A model generated the notes under the pieces. The model saw only the letters and a list, made by a program, of their open reading frames with translations. It did not search any database and was not told where the DNA came from. Positions 31,354-39,543 of a stretch of 64,000 nt of DNA are shown here, piece after piece. The stretch is from NCBI RefSeq assembly GCF_025195095.1, contig NZ_JANAVZ010000004.1:62001-126000 (forward strand), read 5' to 3'. The translations under genes and the position numbers were made by a program. The stretch is from Paracoccus maritimus (GTDB lineage: Bacteria; Pseudomonadota; Alphaproteobacteria; Rhodobacterales; Rhodobacteraceae). Within the stretch, counting starts at the first letter, position 1; every line of letters starts with the position of its first letter.

Positions 31354-32292
31354 TCAGTCAGGGATCGCGTGAAGCCAAACCCGGTCGGGGGAGAGCAATG
31401 TCTCACCCGGGTGCAGTTCGTATGTGACCAGCGGCCCATCCTTGCCGGCGGAATAGTCGAGGCACAGCGCGTTCGGAGCCTGCAGGACCGGATCGCCGCT
31501 GAGCCAGTAATGGCCGAAGAATACCGGGCGTTCGTGGGCGGGATAGGTCTGCGCCATCAGTGTTCCCGGTAGTGGTACACCGGGCAGATCATCCGGAACA
31601 GGAACCGAGATAGCGATGTCACGCCAGGTCCGGGCCCCTGCATTCCACCATTGCAGCCGAACGTGATCGCGGTGGGTGCCGTCCTTGTCGCGGAATGCAA
31701 ACCCATCTGGAAGCTGGTGTTCGGGCCCCTTCGTGATTTCCTCGGCAAGGTGGAAAAGCTCGTCGGCAGGATCAGCCGCGAGGATCAACTGCTCTTCGGA
31801 CAGAACGCCGTCCTCGGTGAGCGCCCGCACCCGGTCGATCTTGGGGTCGACCCAGCAAGCATGCACGGCGCGGAAACCCTCAGCTTCCAGAAACAGCGGG
31901 AGGCTGCGCATCCACGCCAGCGCCTCGCGGGTCTCGCCGGCACCGACGGGGAACTCCGCCAGGAAGCTTGCGTGCTGGCGCAGGTTCTTCTCCGAATGAG
32001 CGCGGAGGGGCTGGCCGGTCGCGGGGTGGGCCGTGTGGAAGTGAAGGGCATTGAGCTCGTGGTTGCCCATGATCGCGCGGGCCTTGCCGCTGTCGATCAG
32101 GTCGCGCACCAGGTGAATGACGGCCCGGTTTTCCGGTCCGCGGTCGATGAAGTCGCCCAGAAAGACGATGGTCCGCTCCGGGTCGGGATGGATCCAGCCC
32201 GCCGGACTCCGCCGCCATCCGAGGGCATCGAGCGCTCCCCGTAGTTTGGCGATCTGCCCGTGGATGTCGGGGATGATATCGACTGTTCCCAT
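31354..32292 (-). CDS. Calcineurin-like metallophosphoesterase
   Basis: The 312-residue protein shows the full metal-binding series: DIHG (residues 9-12), FLGDFIDRG near 43, IMGNHELNALHFH near 74, and GHYW near 263. It belongs to the bacterial PrpA/ApaH-like branch and likely hydrolyses a phosphoester (protein phosphate or dinucleotide). The substrate is not evident from sequence. It converges on the recombinase-linked gene with a nine-base gap, so it may be host DNA beside the attachment site or prophage cargo. Confidence 0.85.
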   Translation of the reverse strand: MGTVDIIPDIHGQIAKLRGALDALGWRRSPAGWIHPDPERTIVFLGDFIDRGPENRAVIHLVRDLIDSGKARAIMGNHELNALHFHTAHPATGQPLRAHSEKNLRQHASFLAEFPVGAGETREALAWMRSLPLFLEAEGFRAVHACWVDPKIDRVRALTEDGVLSEEQLILAADPADELFHLAEEITKGPEHQLPDGFAFRDKDGTHRDHVRLQWWNAGARTWRDIAISVPVPDDLPGVPLPGTLMAQTYPAHERPVFFGHYWLSGDPVLQAPNALCLDYSAGKDGPLVTYELHPGETLLSPDRVWLHAIPD

Positions 32293-32749
32293 GCACTCTC
32301 CTGAAAATCGTTCCCTATGCTGATGGCTGGTCTACAAGTGCCGTCGGTCATCGCCCTGCGCCTTGTAACGCTAACGAGTTCAAGTCCTTTTGTCGTCGGG
32401 GTTTTCCGGTTTTCGTCACGGGCGGACACCGCCACCGCTACGCGCCATTAGACCATCGCACCCAGCGGCTGCGCCTCTCGCGTGTTGCGGCTCTGTTTGT
32501 CACGAAGGCGATGGACACAAGGGGCGAAGTTTTGGCGGGGTCGAAACTCAGGCTATTGGAAAGACGAGGTAATTTCCGACCGAACCGAAAACGGCGAGGT
32601 TCGCTCGAACAGAGACGGAGCGCCGTTCAGAGCCCGGAATAGGCCCGGCGCGCGGTCTCAGAGGTTCGCATGGGGGAAGCAAAGCCCTTTGAAAACACGA
32701 CTATTTCCGCGCCGCGATGGGCGCCTGTCCGTGTTCGCAACAGGGATGA
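32293..32749. other. 457-bp non-coding stretch between phosphoesterase and tRNA-Ser
   Basis: No ORF here has credible codon use or a ribosome site. Base composition is mixed and slightly lower in GC around 32540-32600. A plausible region for the prophage right attachment site, since it lies between phage-like genes and a tRNA gene, but no core duplication can be tested without the left end. The minus-strand phrase GCGATGGTCTAATGG near 32442-32456 looks faintly tRNA-like but does not fold into a tRNA. Confidence 0.4.
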
Positions 32750-32839
32750 TGGCGGAGCGAGAGGGATTCGAACCCTCGAGACGGTTTCCCGCCTACACAC
32801 TTTCCAGGCGTGCGCCTTCGACCACTCGGCCACCGCTCC
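32750..32839 (-). tRNA. tRNA-Ser (anticodon GGA)
   Basis: On the minus strand the acceptor stem GGAGCGG pairs with TCGCTCC. The anticodon stem CACGC/GTGTG encloses the loop CTGGAAA with anticodon GGA, a long variable arm follows (class II tRNA), and the T arm contains GGTTCGAATCC. CCA is encoded at 32752-32750. It reads UCC and UCU codons. It is the first clearly host gene to the right of the prophage. Confidence 0.95.
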
Positions 32840-32848
32840 GACGGCGCC

Positions 32849-32877
32849 GGTCTAGCGGGTGACGCAAAGGCGTGCAA
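32849..32877 (-). promoter_or_regulatory. Promoter of tRNA-Ser
   Basis: On the minus strand TTGCAC (32877-32872), a 17-base spacer and TAGACC (32854-32849) precede the tRNA 5' end by nine bases. This fits a sigma-70 housekeeping promoter with start close to the mature end. Confidence 0.55.
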
Positions 32878-32878
32878 G

Positions 32879-33529
32879 TCAGAGATTTGAAATTCGCTTC
32901 TGAAGCTCGGCCAATTGACGGCGTATCTCGTCCATGTCTTGCTGATCGGACGCGTCGGCGACGTAGGACTTCACGCCCGACTTGGCGGCGCCATCAGGTC
33001 CAGGATGGGAACGGGGTTCATTCTGCCCTGCCCTCCCGGACGCCTGTTCCGAGTCCAGATCCTCGGGTTCGGGGCCCGAAGCGCCGCCGTGCCAGCCCCC
33101 CATCATGGCCTTGAGGAACATGCGCTGCTGGCGCTGCATGGCGTCGAAGCCCGGCATCTTGGCCATCGGGTTCGGAATTGTCGCCATGTTCTCCATCAGC
33201 TTGGACTGGCCATCGCGCAACATCTCGAAGCTGGCGGCCAGGAACTGCGGCACCACGGATTGGGCACTGGTGGTATAGCTGCGCACCAGATCGGTCAGCA
33301 CGTCTATCGGCAGGACATTCTCGCCCCTGCCCTCGTGCTCGGCGATGATCTGCAACAGGTACTGCCGGGTCAGATCGTCGCCCGACTTCAGATCGACGAT
33401 CTTCACCTCGCGACCATCGCGGATGAAGGACGCGATATCGTCCAGCGTCACATAGTCACTGGTTTCGGTATTATAGAGCCGCCGACTGGCATATCTCTTT
33501 ATCAGCAGCGGCTTGGCGTCTGCGGGCAT
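32879..33529 (-). CDS. phaR: PHA synthesis repressor PhaR
   Basis: The 216-residue protein (ATG 33529 preceded by GAGGGG) has the PHB/PHA accumulation regulator DNA-binding domain at its start: LIKRYASRRLYNTETSDYVTLDDIASFIRDGREVKIVD. The second domain follows (DDLTRQYLLQIIAEHE), then a Met/Gln-rich region (MQRQQRMFLKAMMGGW) likely to touch the granule, and a C-terminal coiled coil (DEIRRQLAELQKRISNL). PhaR binds DNA near phaP and leaves it to bind nascent PHA. An ATG six codons upstream has a ribosome site that is too close. Confidence 0.92.
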   Translation of the reverse strand: MPADAKPLLIKRYASRRLYNTETSDYVTLDDIASFIRDGREVKIVDLKSGDDLTRQYLLQIIAEHEGRGENVLPIDVLTDLVRSYTTSAQSVVPQFLAASFEMLRDGQSKLMENMATIPNPMAKMPGFDAMQRQQRMFLKAMMGGWHGGASGPEPEDLDSEQASGRAGQNEPRSHPGPDGAAKSGVKSYVADASDQQDMDEIRRQLAELQKRISNL

Positions 33530-33639
33530 TTTCGGCCCCTCTTGCATTTCCTTTCGTGCATGATGGGTGCAGCACCGCGAAAAGGCAAAGAAAAATTATG
33601 CGCTGCCCGGCGGTTGCGCCCCGCCGCCCCTTCGCCACG

Positions 33640-33668
33640 AAAAAAGGGGACGGTCACCCGCCCCCTTT
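33640..33668 (-). terminator. Terminator after phaP
   Basis: On the minus strand AAAGGGG and CCCCTTT form a 7-bp stem with a 12-base loop, followed by a run of T residues (33645-33640). It ends the phaP transcript 25 bases after its stop and separates it from phaR. Confidence 0.75.
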
Positions 33669-33693
33669 CAGTGCTTCTACGCTGTAGCTGCGA

Positions 33694-34146
33694 TTACTTC
33701 GCGGCAGCGCTGCTGGCTTTCTTGACAGCAGCTTGGGTGTCGCGCGTTGCCTTTTCGGCAGCTTTCTGCACGTCCGAGGACATGTCCTTGCCGGCGGTCA
33801 GCATCAGATCGACCGTGTCCATCTGGACCTTCTTCGCGACTTCGGCGAAGGCGGCCATGTGTTCGGCAGCCACTTCAGCCGAGGCCGAAGCATAGTCGCT
33901 GAACGACTTGGCGTACTCGGAAGGCTCTTCCTTCACGACGGCCAGCTCGCCCATGCGCGAAATGCTATCCTTGGCCCACTGGGCCGAAATCTCGGTCGAA
34001 CGCTCGGCGGCGGTCAGGGCCACTTTGGCCAGACGCTCGCCCAGGGCGCTTTGCGATTTCATGGCGTCCTGCATCGACGAGGTGTCGATCGGGAAGTTCG
34101 CCATCATGTCCTGCATCGTCTTGGTGAAATCAGGGGTCTTTGCCAT
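33694..34146 (-). CDS. phaP: Phasin family protein PhaP
   Basis: The 150-residue protein (ATG 34146, AAGGAG eight bases before) coats PHA granules. It is almost wholly amphipathic helix, with the phasin core around LGERLAKVALTAAERSTEISAQWAKDSISRMGEL and AAEHMAAFAEVAKKVQMDTVDLMLTAG. It ends in an Ala/Lys-rich tail (AAVKKASSAAAK) like those of other phasins. It lies between phaC and phaR, the gene order known from Paracoccus. PhaR-type operator sites are present upstream at 34224-34287. Confidence 0.93.
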   Translation of the reverse strand: MAKTPDFTKTMQDMMANFPIDTSSMQDAMKSQSALGERLAKVALTAAERSTEISAQWAKDSISRMGELAVVKEEPSEYAKSFSDYASASAEVAAEHMAAFAEVAKKVQMDTVDLMLTAGKDMSSDVQKAAEKATRDTQAAVKKASSAAAK

Positions 34147-34223
34147 CTCGGTCACTCCTTTTGTCGCGGCCCCGTTCTTGGGAGGGGTAAGGCTGGCCGC
34201 GATCCATTAACGTATCGACAATA

Positions 34224-34287
34224 TGCATGCTGCAGCGCGGCATTTCAACCCCTAATGCTGCGCTGCAGCAAAGAATTCATGCAGCAT
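34224..34287. promoter_or_regulatory. PhaR operator sites upstream of phaP
   Basis: A perfect dyad TGCTGC-GCT-GCAGCA at 34256-34270 contains CTGC-N3-GCAG, the recognition pattern described for Paracoccus denitrificans PhaR. CTGCAG at 34230-34235 and TGCAGCAT at 34280-34287 are further partial copies. They lie 78-140 bases before the phaP start, where repression is expected. Confidence 0.75.
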
Positions 34288-34335
34288 ACGCAGGATCGCG
34301 CAAGCCTTTGGCAAAGTTGCATTCAAGACGGCAGT

Positions 34336-36537
34336 TCAGCCTGCGCGTTCATGAACATAGCTGCCTGGCGCCGGCAGAATCTCGCGTTCCGGCGCCCTTG
34401 CCGGCACCATCTTGCCCGCACGCTCGGCCAGCCACTCGCCCCAACGGGGCCACCAGCTGCCTGCAACGAAACCGGCCGATTCGCGCCACGCCTCGTGCCC
34501 ATGGTCGAAATCCGCGCCGCCGGCATAGTGGCCGTATTTCTTCTTGCTGGGCGGATTGACGATGCCCGCGATGTGCCCGGACTCGGACAGAAGGAAGGTC
34601 TTGTCGGGCGCCCCCATCTGCGCGACCCCTTTCCAGCAATCCTTCCACGGCGCAATGTGGTCGCCTTCGCATGCCACGGCGCAGAGCGGCGTCTTGACAT
34701 CCGACAAATGAAGCCGGTGCCCCATGAGGTCGAAACCATCCGTGGCGAACGCGTTCTTCTGGCACAGAAAGCGCAGATACTGCATCGCCATCCGGCCCGG
34801 CAGGTTGGTGCTGTCGCCGTTCCAGAACAGCAGATCGAATGCCGGCGGCGTCTCGCCCAGCATGTAGCTGCGCACTGCCGGCCCCCAGACCAGATCATTC
34901 GCCCTCAGGAAGCTCATCGTGCGGGACATCAGTTGGGCGCGCAGCAGGCCGTGGCGCTGCACCTCTTCCGCGATGCCGTTGACGAAATCATCCTGCAGGA
35001 AGGTCGTGAACTCTCCCTGGTCCGAGAAATCCGTCAGTGTGGTGAACAGGGTCGCGGCATTGACACGATCGTCGCCGCGCTTGTTCAACAGCGCCAGTGT
35101 CAGTGCCAGCGTAGTTCCCGCAATGCAGTATCCCACCACGTTCAGCCTGGGCTGGCCGGTCAGTTCGCGGACCTTGTCCATCGCATCCAGATAGGCGTCG
35201 ATATAGTCCTCCATGCCGATATCGGCATAGCTGGTGTCCGGGTTCTTCCAACTGACCACGAACAGCGTATGGCCCTGATCCAGCAGCCAGCGGATCATGC
35301 TGTTCTGCGGCTTCAGATCGAGAATGTAGAACTTGTTGATCCAGGGCGGGAAGATCATCAGCGGCAGTTCGTGAACCTGATCCGTCGTCGGCTTGTACTG
35401 GATCAGTTCCAGAAGCGGGGTCCTGTGCACGACGCTGCCCTCGGCGGTGCCGATGTTTTCGCCCACGGTGAAGGCATCCGTATCGGCCAGGGACACGATC
35501 ATCTCGCCGCCGTGCTGCTCGACATCTCGCACCAGGTTTTCCAGCCCGCGCACAAGGCTTTCGCCCTCGGTCTCGATGGCCTTTTCCAGCGCGTCCGGAT
35601 TGGTCGCCAGGAAATTCGTGGGGGACATCATGTCGACGACCTGCTTCGTCATCCAGTCCACCCTGCGCCGGGCGACCTGATCGGGCAATTCCAGTTCGGC
35701 AGAGGCATCCTGCAGCGCGCGCGCGTTGATCAGATACTGGTTCTTGACGAAGTTGAAGTAAGGATGGCTTTGCCAAAGCGGGTTCTGAAACCGCTTGTCC
35801 GCCGGCGCATCATCATCGGGGGCGGTCAGCTGTCCGCGTGCAAGCGCAAGCTGGGCCCGTGTGTAGTGCTTCAGCGTTTCGCCCCAATAGGACACCTGCT
35901 GTTCGATCACGCGCGCCGGCTGTTCGGCCAGCGCCTTCATCCACGCCCCCGCAGCCGTCATCATTAACTCGGGCCCCGGCGCCTCGACGCCCGGATTGGG
36001 CAGCGCGCGTTCACCCAGCGCGGTCACCAGTCGATGACCCAAGGCCTCGATACGCTCGATATTCTCGGCAAGTCTGCGGGCGGTCGGCGCGCCGCCCGCC
36101 ATGAACATCGCTTCGGCGGCCTCGGCAGCAGTCTGTGCACCAGAACCGGCGTCGGGCGTTTCATCTGCTTGCCGCGCCTCTGCCTCGCTTGCAGCCGATG
36201 ACGCGGCCTTTGTGACCGCGGGCTCGGCCTTGGGTCGCGCGGTCTTTCGGGTTCGCGCTGGCCTCCCGGCTTCTTGCTGCATCGCAGCATCGACCGCTTC
36301 GCTGGCCTTCGCCGTTGTCGTCGGCGCAGAAACTGCAGCGCGACTCCGGGGTTTGGAGGCCGGTTTCGGCGATGTCGCTGCGGTTGCCTTCTTGGCGTCC
36401 GACCCACGGCGTCGCGTGGCTTTCGCACCTGCTTCCACGTTGCCATTATCTTCAGGCTTCAAAGGCTTTCCAGAAGTCGCTTTTCGGCCAGTCTGACGAG
36501 TTGGCTTCTTTCCCGTCGGGCCCGTCTCGCTTGCCAT
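34336..36537 (-). CDS. phaC: Class I PHA synthase PhaC with long basic N-terminal extension
   Basis: The 733-residue enzyme polymerises (R)-3-hydroxyacyl-CoA at the granule surface. The catalytic Cys471 is in the lipase-like box VVGYCIAG; the Asp and His of the triad lie in CAVACEGDHIAPW and LSESGHIAG. Class I synthases are usually about 590-625 residues. Here the conserved N-domain starts only near residue 140, after a Lys/Ala/Pro/Thr-rich tract (GKKPTRQTGRK, KKATAATSPKPASKPRSR, RPARTRKTARPKAEP). GGGGGAG nine bases before ATG 36537 supports the long form. Divergent from phaZ. Confidence 0.93.
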   Translation of the reverse strand: MASETGPTGKKPTRQTGRKATSGKPLKPEDNGNVEAGAKATRRRGSDAKKATAATSPKPASKPRSRAAVSAPTTTAKASEAVDAAMQQEAGRPARTRKTARPKAEPAVTKAASSAASEAEARQADETPDAGSGAQTAAEAAEAMFMAGGAPTARRLAENIERIEALGHRLVTALGERALPNPGVEAPGPELMMTAAGAWMKALAEQPARVIEQQVSYWGETLKHYTRAQLALARGQLTAPDDDAPADKRFQNPLWQSHPYFNFVKNQYLINARALQDASAELELPDQVARRRVDWMTKQVVDMMSPTNFLATNPDALEKAIETEGESLVRGLENLVRDVEQHGGEMIVSLADTDAFTVGENIGTAEGSVVHRTPLLELIQYKPTTDQVHELPLMIFPPWINKFYILDLKPQNSMIRWLLDQGHTLFVVSWKNPDTSYADIGMEDYIDAYLDAMDKVRELTGQPRLNVVGYCIAGTTLALTLALLNKRGDDRVNAATLFTTLTDFSDQGEFTTFLQDDFVNGIAEEVQRHGLLRAQLMSRTMSFLRANDLVWGPAVRSYMLGETPPAFDLLFWNGDSTNLPGRMAMQYLRFLCQKNAFATDGFDLMGHRLHLSDVKTPLCAVACEGDHIAPWKDCWKGVAQMGAPDKTFLLSESGHIAGIVNPPSKKKYGHYAGGADFDHGHEAWRESAGFVAGSWWPRWGEWLAERAGKMVPARAPEREILPAPGSYVHERAG

Positions 36538-36604
36538 ATCGCAATTCTCCCCCTAGAAACACTATGATCATACGCGCAGGGCAGGCGCAGGGTAAACCCG
36601 GCTT

Positions 36605-38020
36605 ATGCCGACACCTACACCCTTCACCCGCCACACGAAACGCGCTGCGGCGCAGCAAATGGTGGATCGAATGCCGATGAAAGGAATCAAGGGAATCGTG
36701 TCCTACGACGCGATGGAAACGATTCGGAACACCAACGAATGGCTGGGCGCCACCGCACGCGCCCTTGGGTCGTATCCCGCATTCGCGCTGATCCCCCACC
36801 CTGCCATCAAGGTTCTCAGCGCCTGGGGCCGCGTCACCGAACGCAGCTTCTCGCGCATGGTCATCAAGCCTGACTGGGAAATCCCCCCCATCGCCGGCGA
36901 AGACGGCCAGGATCACATCGTCTATGTCGAGCCGGTGATGCGCCGGGCCTTCGGCGATCTGATCCATTTCCGCGTCGCCCGGCGCGAGACCAGTCCGCGC
37001 AAGGTGCTGCTTGTCGCGCCCATGTCGGGGCACTACGCCACCTTGATGCGGTCCACCGTCACGTCGCTTCTTCCCGATTGCGAAGTTTATGTCACCGATT
37101 GGCACAACGCCCGCGATATCCCTGTCAGCGAAGGCAAGTTCGATATCGAGGACTATACAAGTTATCTGGTCGACTTCATCAAGCATCTCGGGCCTGACAC
37201 CAATGTCGTCGCCGTCTGCCAACCGGCACCGCTGGCATTGGCCGCAACCGCAATGCTTGCCGAGGAAGATCCCGGTTCGCAGCCGCGAACCCTGACGCTG
37301 ATCGGGGGACCGGTCGATCCGGACGCCGCCGCGACCGAGGTCACGGATTTCGGCAATCGCATGACGATGGGCGAGCTAGAGCATCTTGCCATCCAGTCCG
37401 TCGGCTTCAAGTATCGCGGTGCCGGACGCATGGTCTATCCAGGGCTTGCGCAGCTGTCCTCCTTCATCGCCATGAACGCCGAGACGCATGCGCGCGCCTT
37501 CATCGACAAGATTTTCAATGAGGCCCGCGGAACCGCCACCGAAGGCGACAGGCACAACAGATTCTATGACGAATACCTGGCCGTCATGGACATGACGGCC
37601 GAGTTTTATCTTTCCACGGTCGAGCGGATCTTCAAGAACCTGGAAATCGCGCAGAACCGTTTCACGGTGAACGGCAATCCCGTCGATATCGGCAAGATCA
37701 GCGATGTCGCAATCATGACCGTGGAAGGCAGCAATGATGACATCTCGGCGCCCGGACAGTGTGTTGCCGCGCTGGATCTGTGCACCGGCGTTCCAGCCGA
37801 AAAGAAGCAGCAGCATCTGGAACCAGGCGCGGGTCACTATGGCATTTTCGCCGGCAAATCCTGGCGTCTGAATATTCGGCCGCTGGTGCTGGACTTCATC
37901 GACGAGAACATGGCGGTGCCGGATTCGATCAGACCCAAGCGTCGGCGCGCACGCGGAGGGACAGCCGCGGATTGCGGTGCCAGCGATCCTGTTGGCGACA
38001 GCGGCAAGATTGCCGTCTGA
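36605..38020 (+). CDS. phaZ: Intracellular PHA depolymerase PhaZ
   Basis: The 471-residue enzyme degrades native PHB granules. The catalytic Cys205 sits in VVAVCQPAP, the cysteine-type box of PhaZ1-like depolymerases, and the His of the triad is in LEPGAGHYGIFAG near 415. The N-terminal part (MPMKGIKGIVSYDAMETIRNTNEWLGATARAL) is typical of this family. The C-terminal 35 residues after the core are Arg-rich then Gly/Asp-rich. It is divergent from phaC across only 67 bases, so the two probably share a control region. Upstream spacer contains GCAGGGCAGGCGCAG. Confidence 0.92.
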   Translation: MPTPTPFTRHTKRAAAQQMVDRMPMKGIKGIVSYDAMETIRNTNEWLGATARALGSYPAFALIPHPAIKVLSAWGRVTERSFSRMVIKPDWEIPPIAGEDGQDHIVYVEPVMRRAFGDLIHFRVARRETSPRKVLLVAPMSGHYATLMRSTVTSLLPDCEVYVTDWHNARDIPVSEGKFDIEDYTSYLVDFIKHLGPDTNVVAVCQPAPLALAATAMLAEEDPGSQPRTLTLIGGPVDPDAAATEVTDFGNRMTMGELEHLAIQSVGFKYRGAGRMVYPGLAQLSSFIAMNAETHARAFIDKIFNEARGTATEGDRHNRFYDEYLAVMDMTAEFYLSTVERIFKNLEIAQNRFTVNGNPVDIGKISDVAIMTVEGSNDDISAPGQCVAALDLCTGVPAEKKQQHLEPGAGHYGIFAGKSWRLNIRPLVLDFIDENMAVPDSIRPKRRRARGGTAADCGASDPVGDSGKIAV

Positions 38021-38088
38021 TCGCGGGAACCCGGCCCTGAGGAAAAAGTTGATCCCCGAAGCCGCCTCACGCGGCACGGAGATCGAAC

Positions 38089-38571
38089 ATGACCGACACT
38101 CAGGATCTGCATAAGGCTTTTTGGGATCGTCTGGACAGCCTTAATGCCGGGATGCTGGGCCTGTCCGATGACAGACGCTTCATCCCGATGTCACACTACA
38201 CTGATCGCGACGCTGGCAAGCTGTGGTTCATCACCGCCAAGGAAACCGACTTGGCCAGGTCCCTTGCCGGGTCGGAACGCGATGCAATGCACATTGTCTG
38301 CGACAGCGGCGAGGGATTGTTCGCGCGGATCGAAGGGCGTCTTTCATTGGTCGATGATCCGGCAAAGCTGGACGAATTGTGGAACGCGGTCGCGTCCAGC
38401 TGGTTCGAGGATGGCCGCCACGACAGCGACATCCAGTTGCTGCGGTTCAATATTGCGACGGCCGAGACATGGATCACGGGCGGCAGCGTGGCGTTCCTAT
38501 ACCAGATCGCCAAATCCAAGGCGACAGGCGACAAACCCGACCTGGGCGAACATGTCACGCTGAACTTCTGA
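38089..38571 (+). CDS. Pyridoxamine 5'-phosphate oxidase-like flavoprotein (general stress type)
   Basis: The 160-residue protein has the split-barrel fold pattern of Pyrid_ox_like general stress proteins: FIPMSHYTDRDAGKLWFITAKETDLARSL near residues 30-60, then AMHIVCDSGEGLFARIEGRLSLVDDPAKL. The stretch WNAVASSWFEDGRHDSDIQLLRFNIATAETWITGG is also characteristic. It likely binds FMN or a deazaflavin or heme; substrate unknown. It sits alone between phaZ and an alpha/beta hydrolase gene on the other strand. Confidence 0.82.
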   Translation: MTDTQDLHKAFWDRLDSLNAGMLGLSDDRRFIPMSHYTDRDAGKLWFITAKETDLARSLAGSERDAMHIVCDSGEGLFARIEGRLSLVDDPAKLDELWNAVASSWFEDGRHDSDIQLLRFNIATAETWITGGSVAFLYQIAKSKATGDKPDLGEHVTLNF

Positions 38572-38609
38572 GCGGCGACCGATCTTGCGCGGACAGCGCC
38601 GTAATCGGA

Positions 38610-39359
38610 TCAGCCTGTGCCGTCAGGCAGATCCTCGATCGTCCGGGTTATCAGATCGAGGCATTCGGGTGTCGAGAACCGGTGATCCGCGCCTTTCACA
38701 AGGGTCAGCCGAAGGTCATCCGCGTCGGCATGATCCAGCAATTGCATGGCCCATGACACCGGCACATCGTCGTCTGCGGTGCCTTGCAGCAACCTGACAG
38801 GAAACGGCAGGCGCAACGGACCGTTCAGAACCAGGTGATCGCGGCCATCCTCGATCAGCCGGCGGGTGATGACATAGGGCTGGTCGTCGTAGTCGCTTGG
38901 CAGTTCCAGCCGGCCCTGCGCCATCAGGGTGGCACGCTGCGTGTCATCGAATCCCGCCCAGAACCCCCGCTCGGTGAAATCAGGCGCGGCTGCCACGGTG
39001 ATCAGCCCGGCAACGCGCTGCGGCAGCGCCCGCGCGATCAGCAGGCTGATCCATCCGCCCATGCTGGACCCGACCAGCAGCTGCGGCCCGTCGGTCAAGG
39101 CCTCGATCACGGCGCGGGCATCGTCCGCCCATTCGCCGATACAACCTTCCTCGAAGCTGCCACTGCTGTCGCCATGCCCGGAATAGTCGAAGCGCAGGAA
39201 GGCGCGGCCCGAACGCTCGGCCCAATTTTGCAGATGCATCGCCTTGGTGCCGGTCATGTCGGATTTGAACCCGCCCAGAAACACCACCCCCGGCCCCCGG
39301 CCCGCAAGCGTGTGATAGGCGATCCGGCGACCGTCGCGCGTGGTCAGAAATTCGCTCAT
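38610..39359 (-). CDS. Alpha/beta hydrolase
   Basis: The 249-residue protein has a canonical alpha/beta hydrolase core: oxyanion HGGF-like segment VVFLGGFKSDMTG near 25-37, nucleophile Ser in LVGSSMGGW near 97, an acidic residue in GTADDDVPVSW and the catalytic His in VKGADHRFS near 230. It resembles the ABHD10-type thioesterase/esterase group. The exact substrate is unknown. ATG 39359 is chosen; longer frames upstream would run into the divergent thrS leader. Confidence 0.83.
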   Translation of the reverse strand: MSEFLTTRDGRRIAYHTLAGRGPGVVFLGGFKSDMTGTKAMHLQNWAERSGRAFLRFDYSGHGDSSGSFEEGCIGEWADDARAVIEALTDGPQLLVGSSMGGWISLLIARALPQRVAGLITVAAAPDFTERGFWAGFDDTQRATLMAQGRLELPSDYDDQPYVITRRLIEDGRDHLVLNGPLRLPFPVRLLQGTADDDVPVSWAMQLLDHADADDLRLTLVKGADHRFSTPECLDLITRTIEDLPDGTG

Positions 39360-39543
39360 GCTGTTGTCTCCGTCTCTGTCGTCCCGCCAAGGGGGTCGGA
39401 GCCAGTGATACGCGATCCTGTGGCCGAACAGAACCGCTATGCCGCCCCTGTTCTTGACAGCCGGCGCGCCCGGGTTCATGACAGCCACCGACATAACCCG
39501 CAGCCGGGCGTTCCGTGGGCGCCAAACCGACGAGGAGGACTTG

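Noticed and set aside
32430..32470. tRNA-like phrase on the minus strand (GCGATGGTCTAATGG)
   Set aside because: No acceptor or T arm can be formed around it; kept only as a note in the gap entry.
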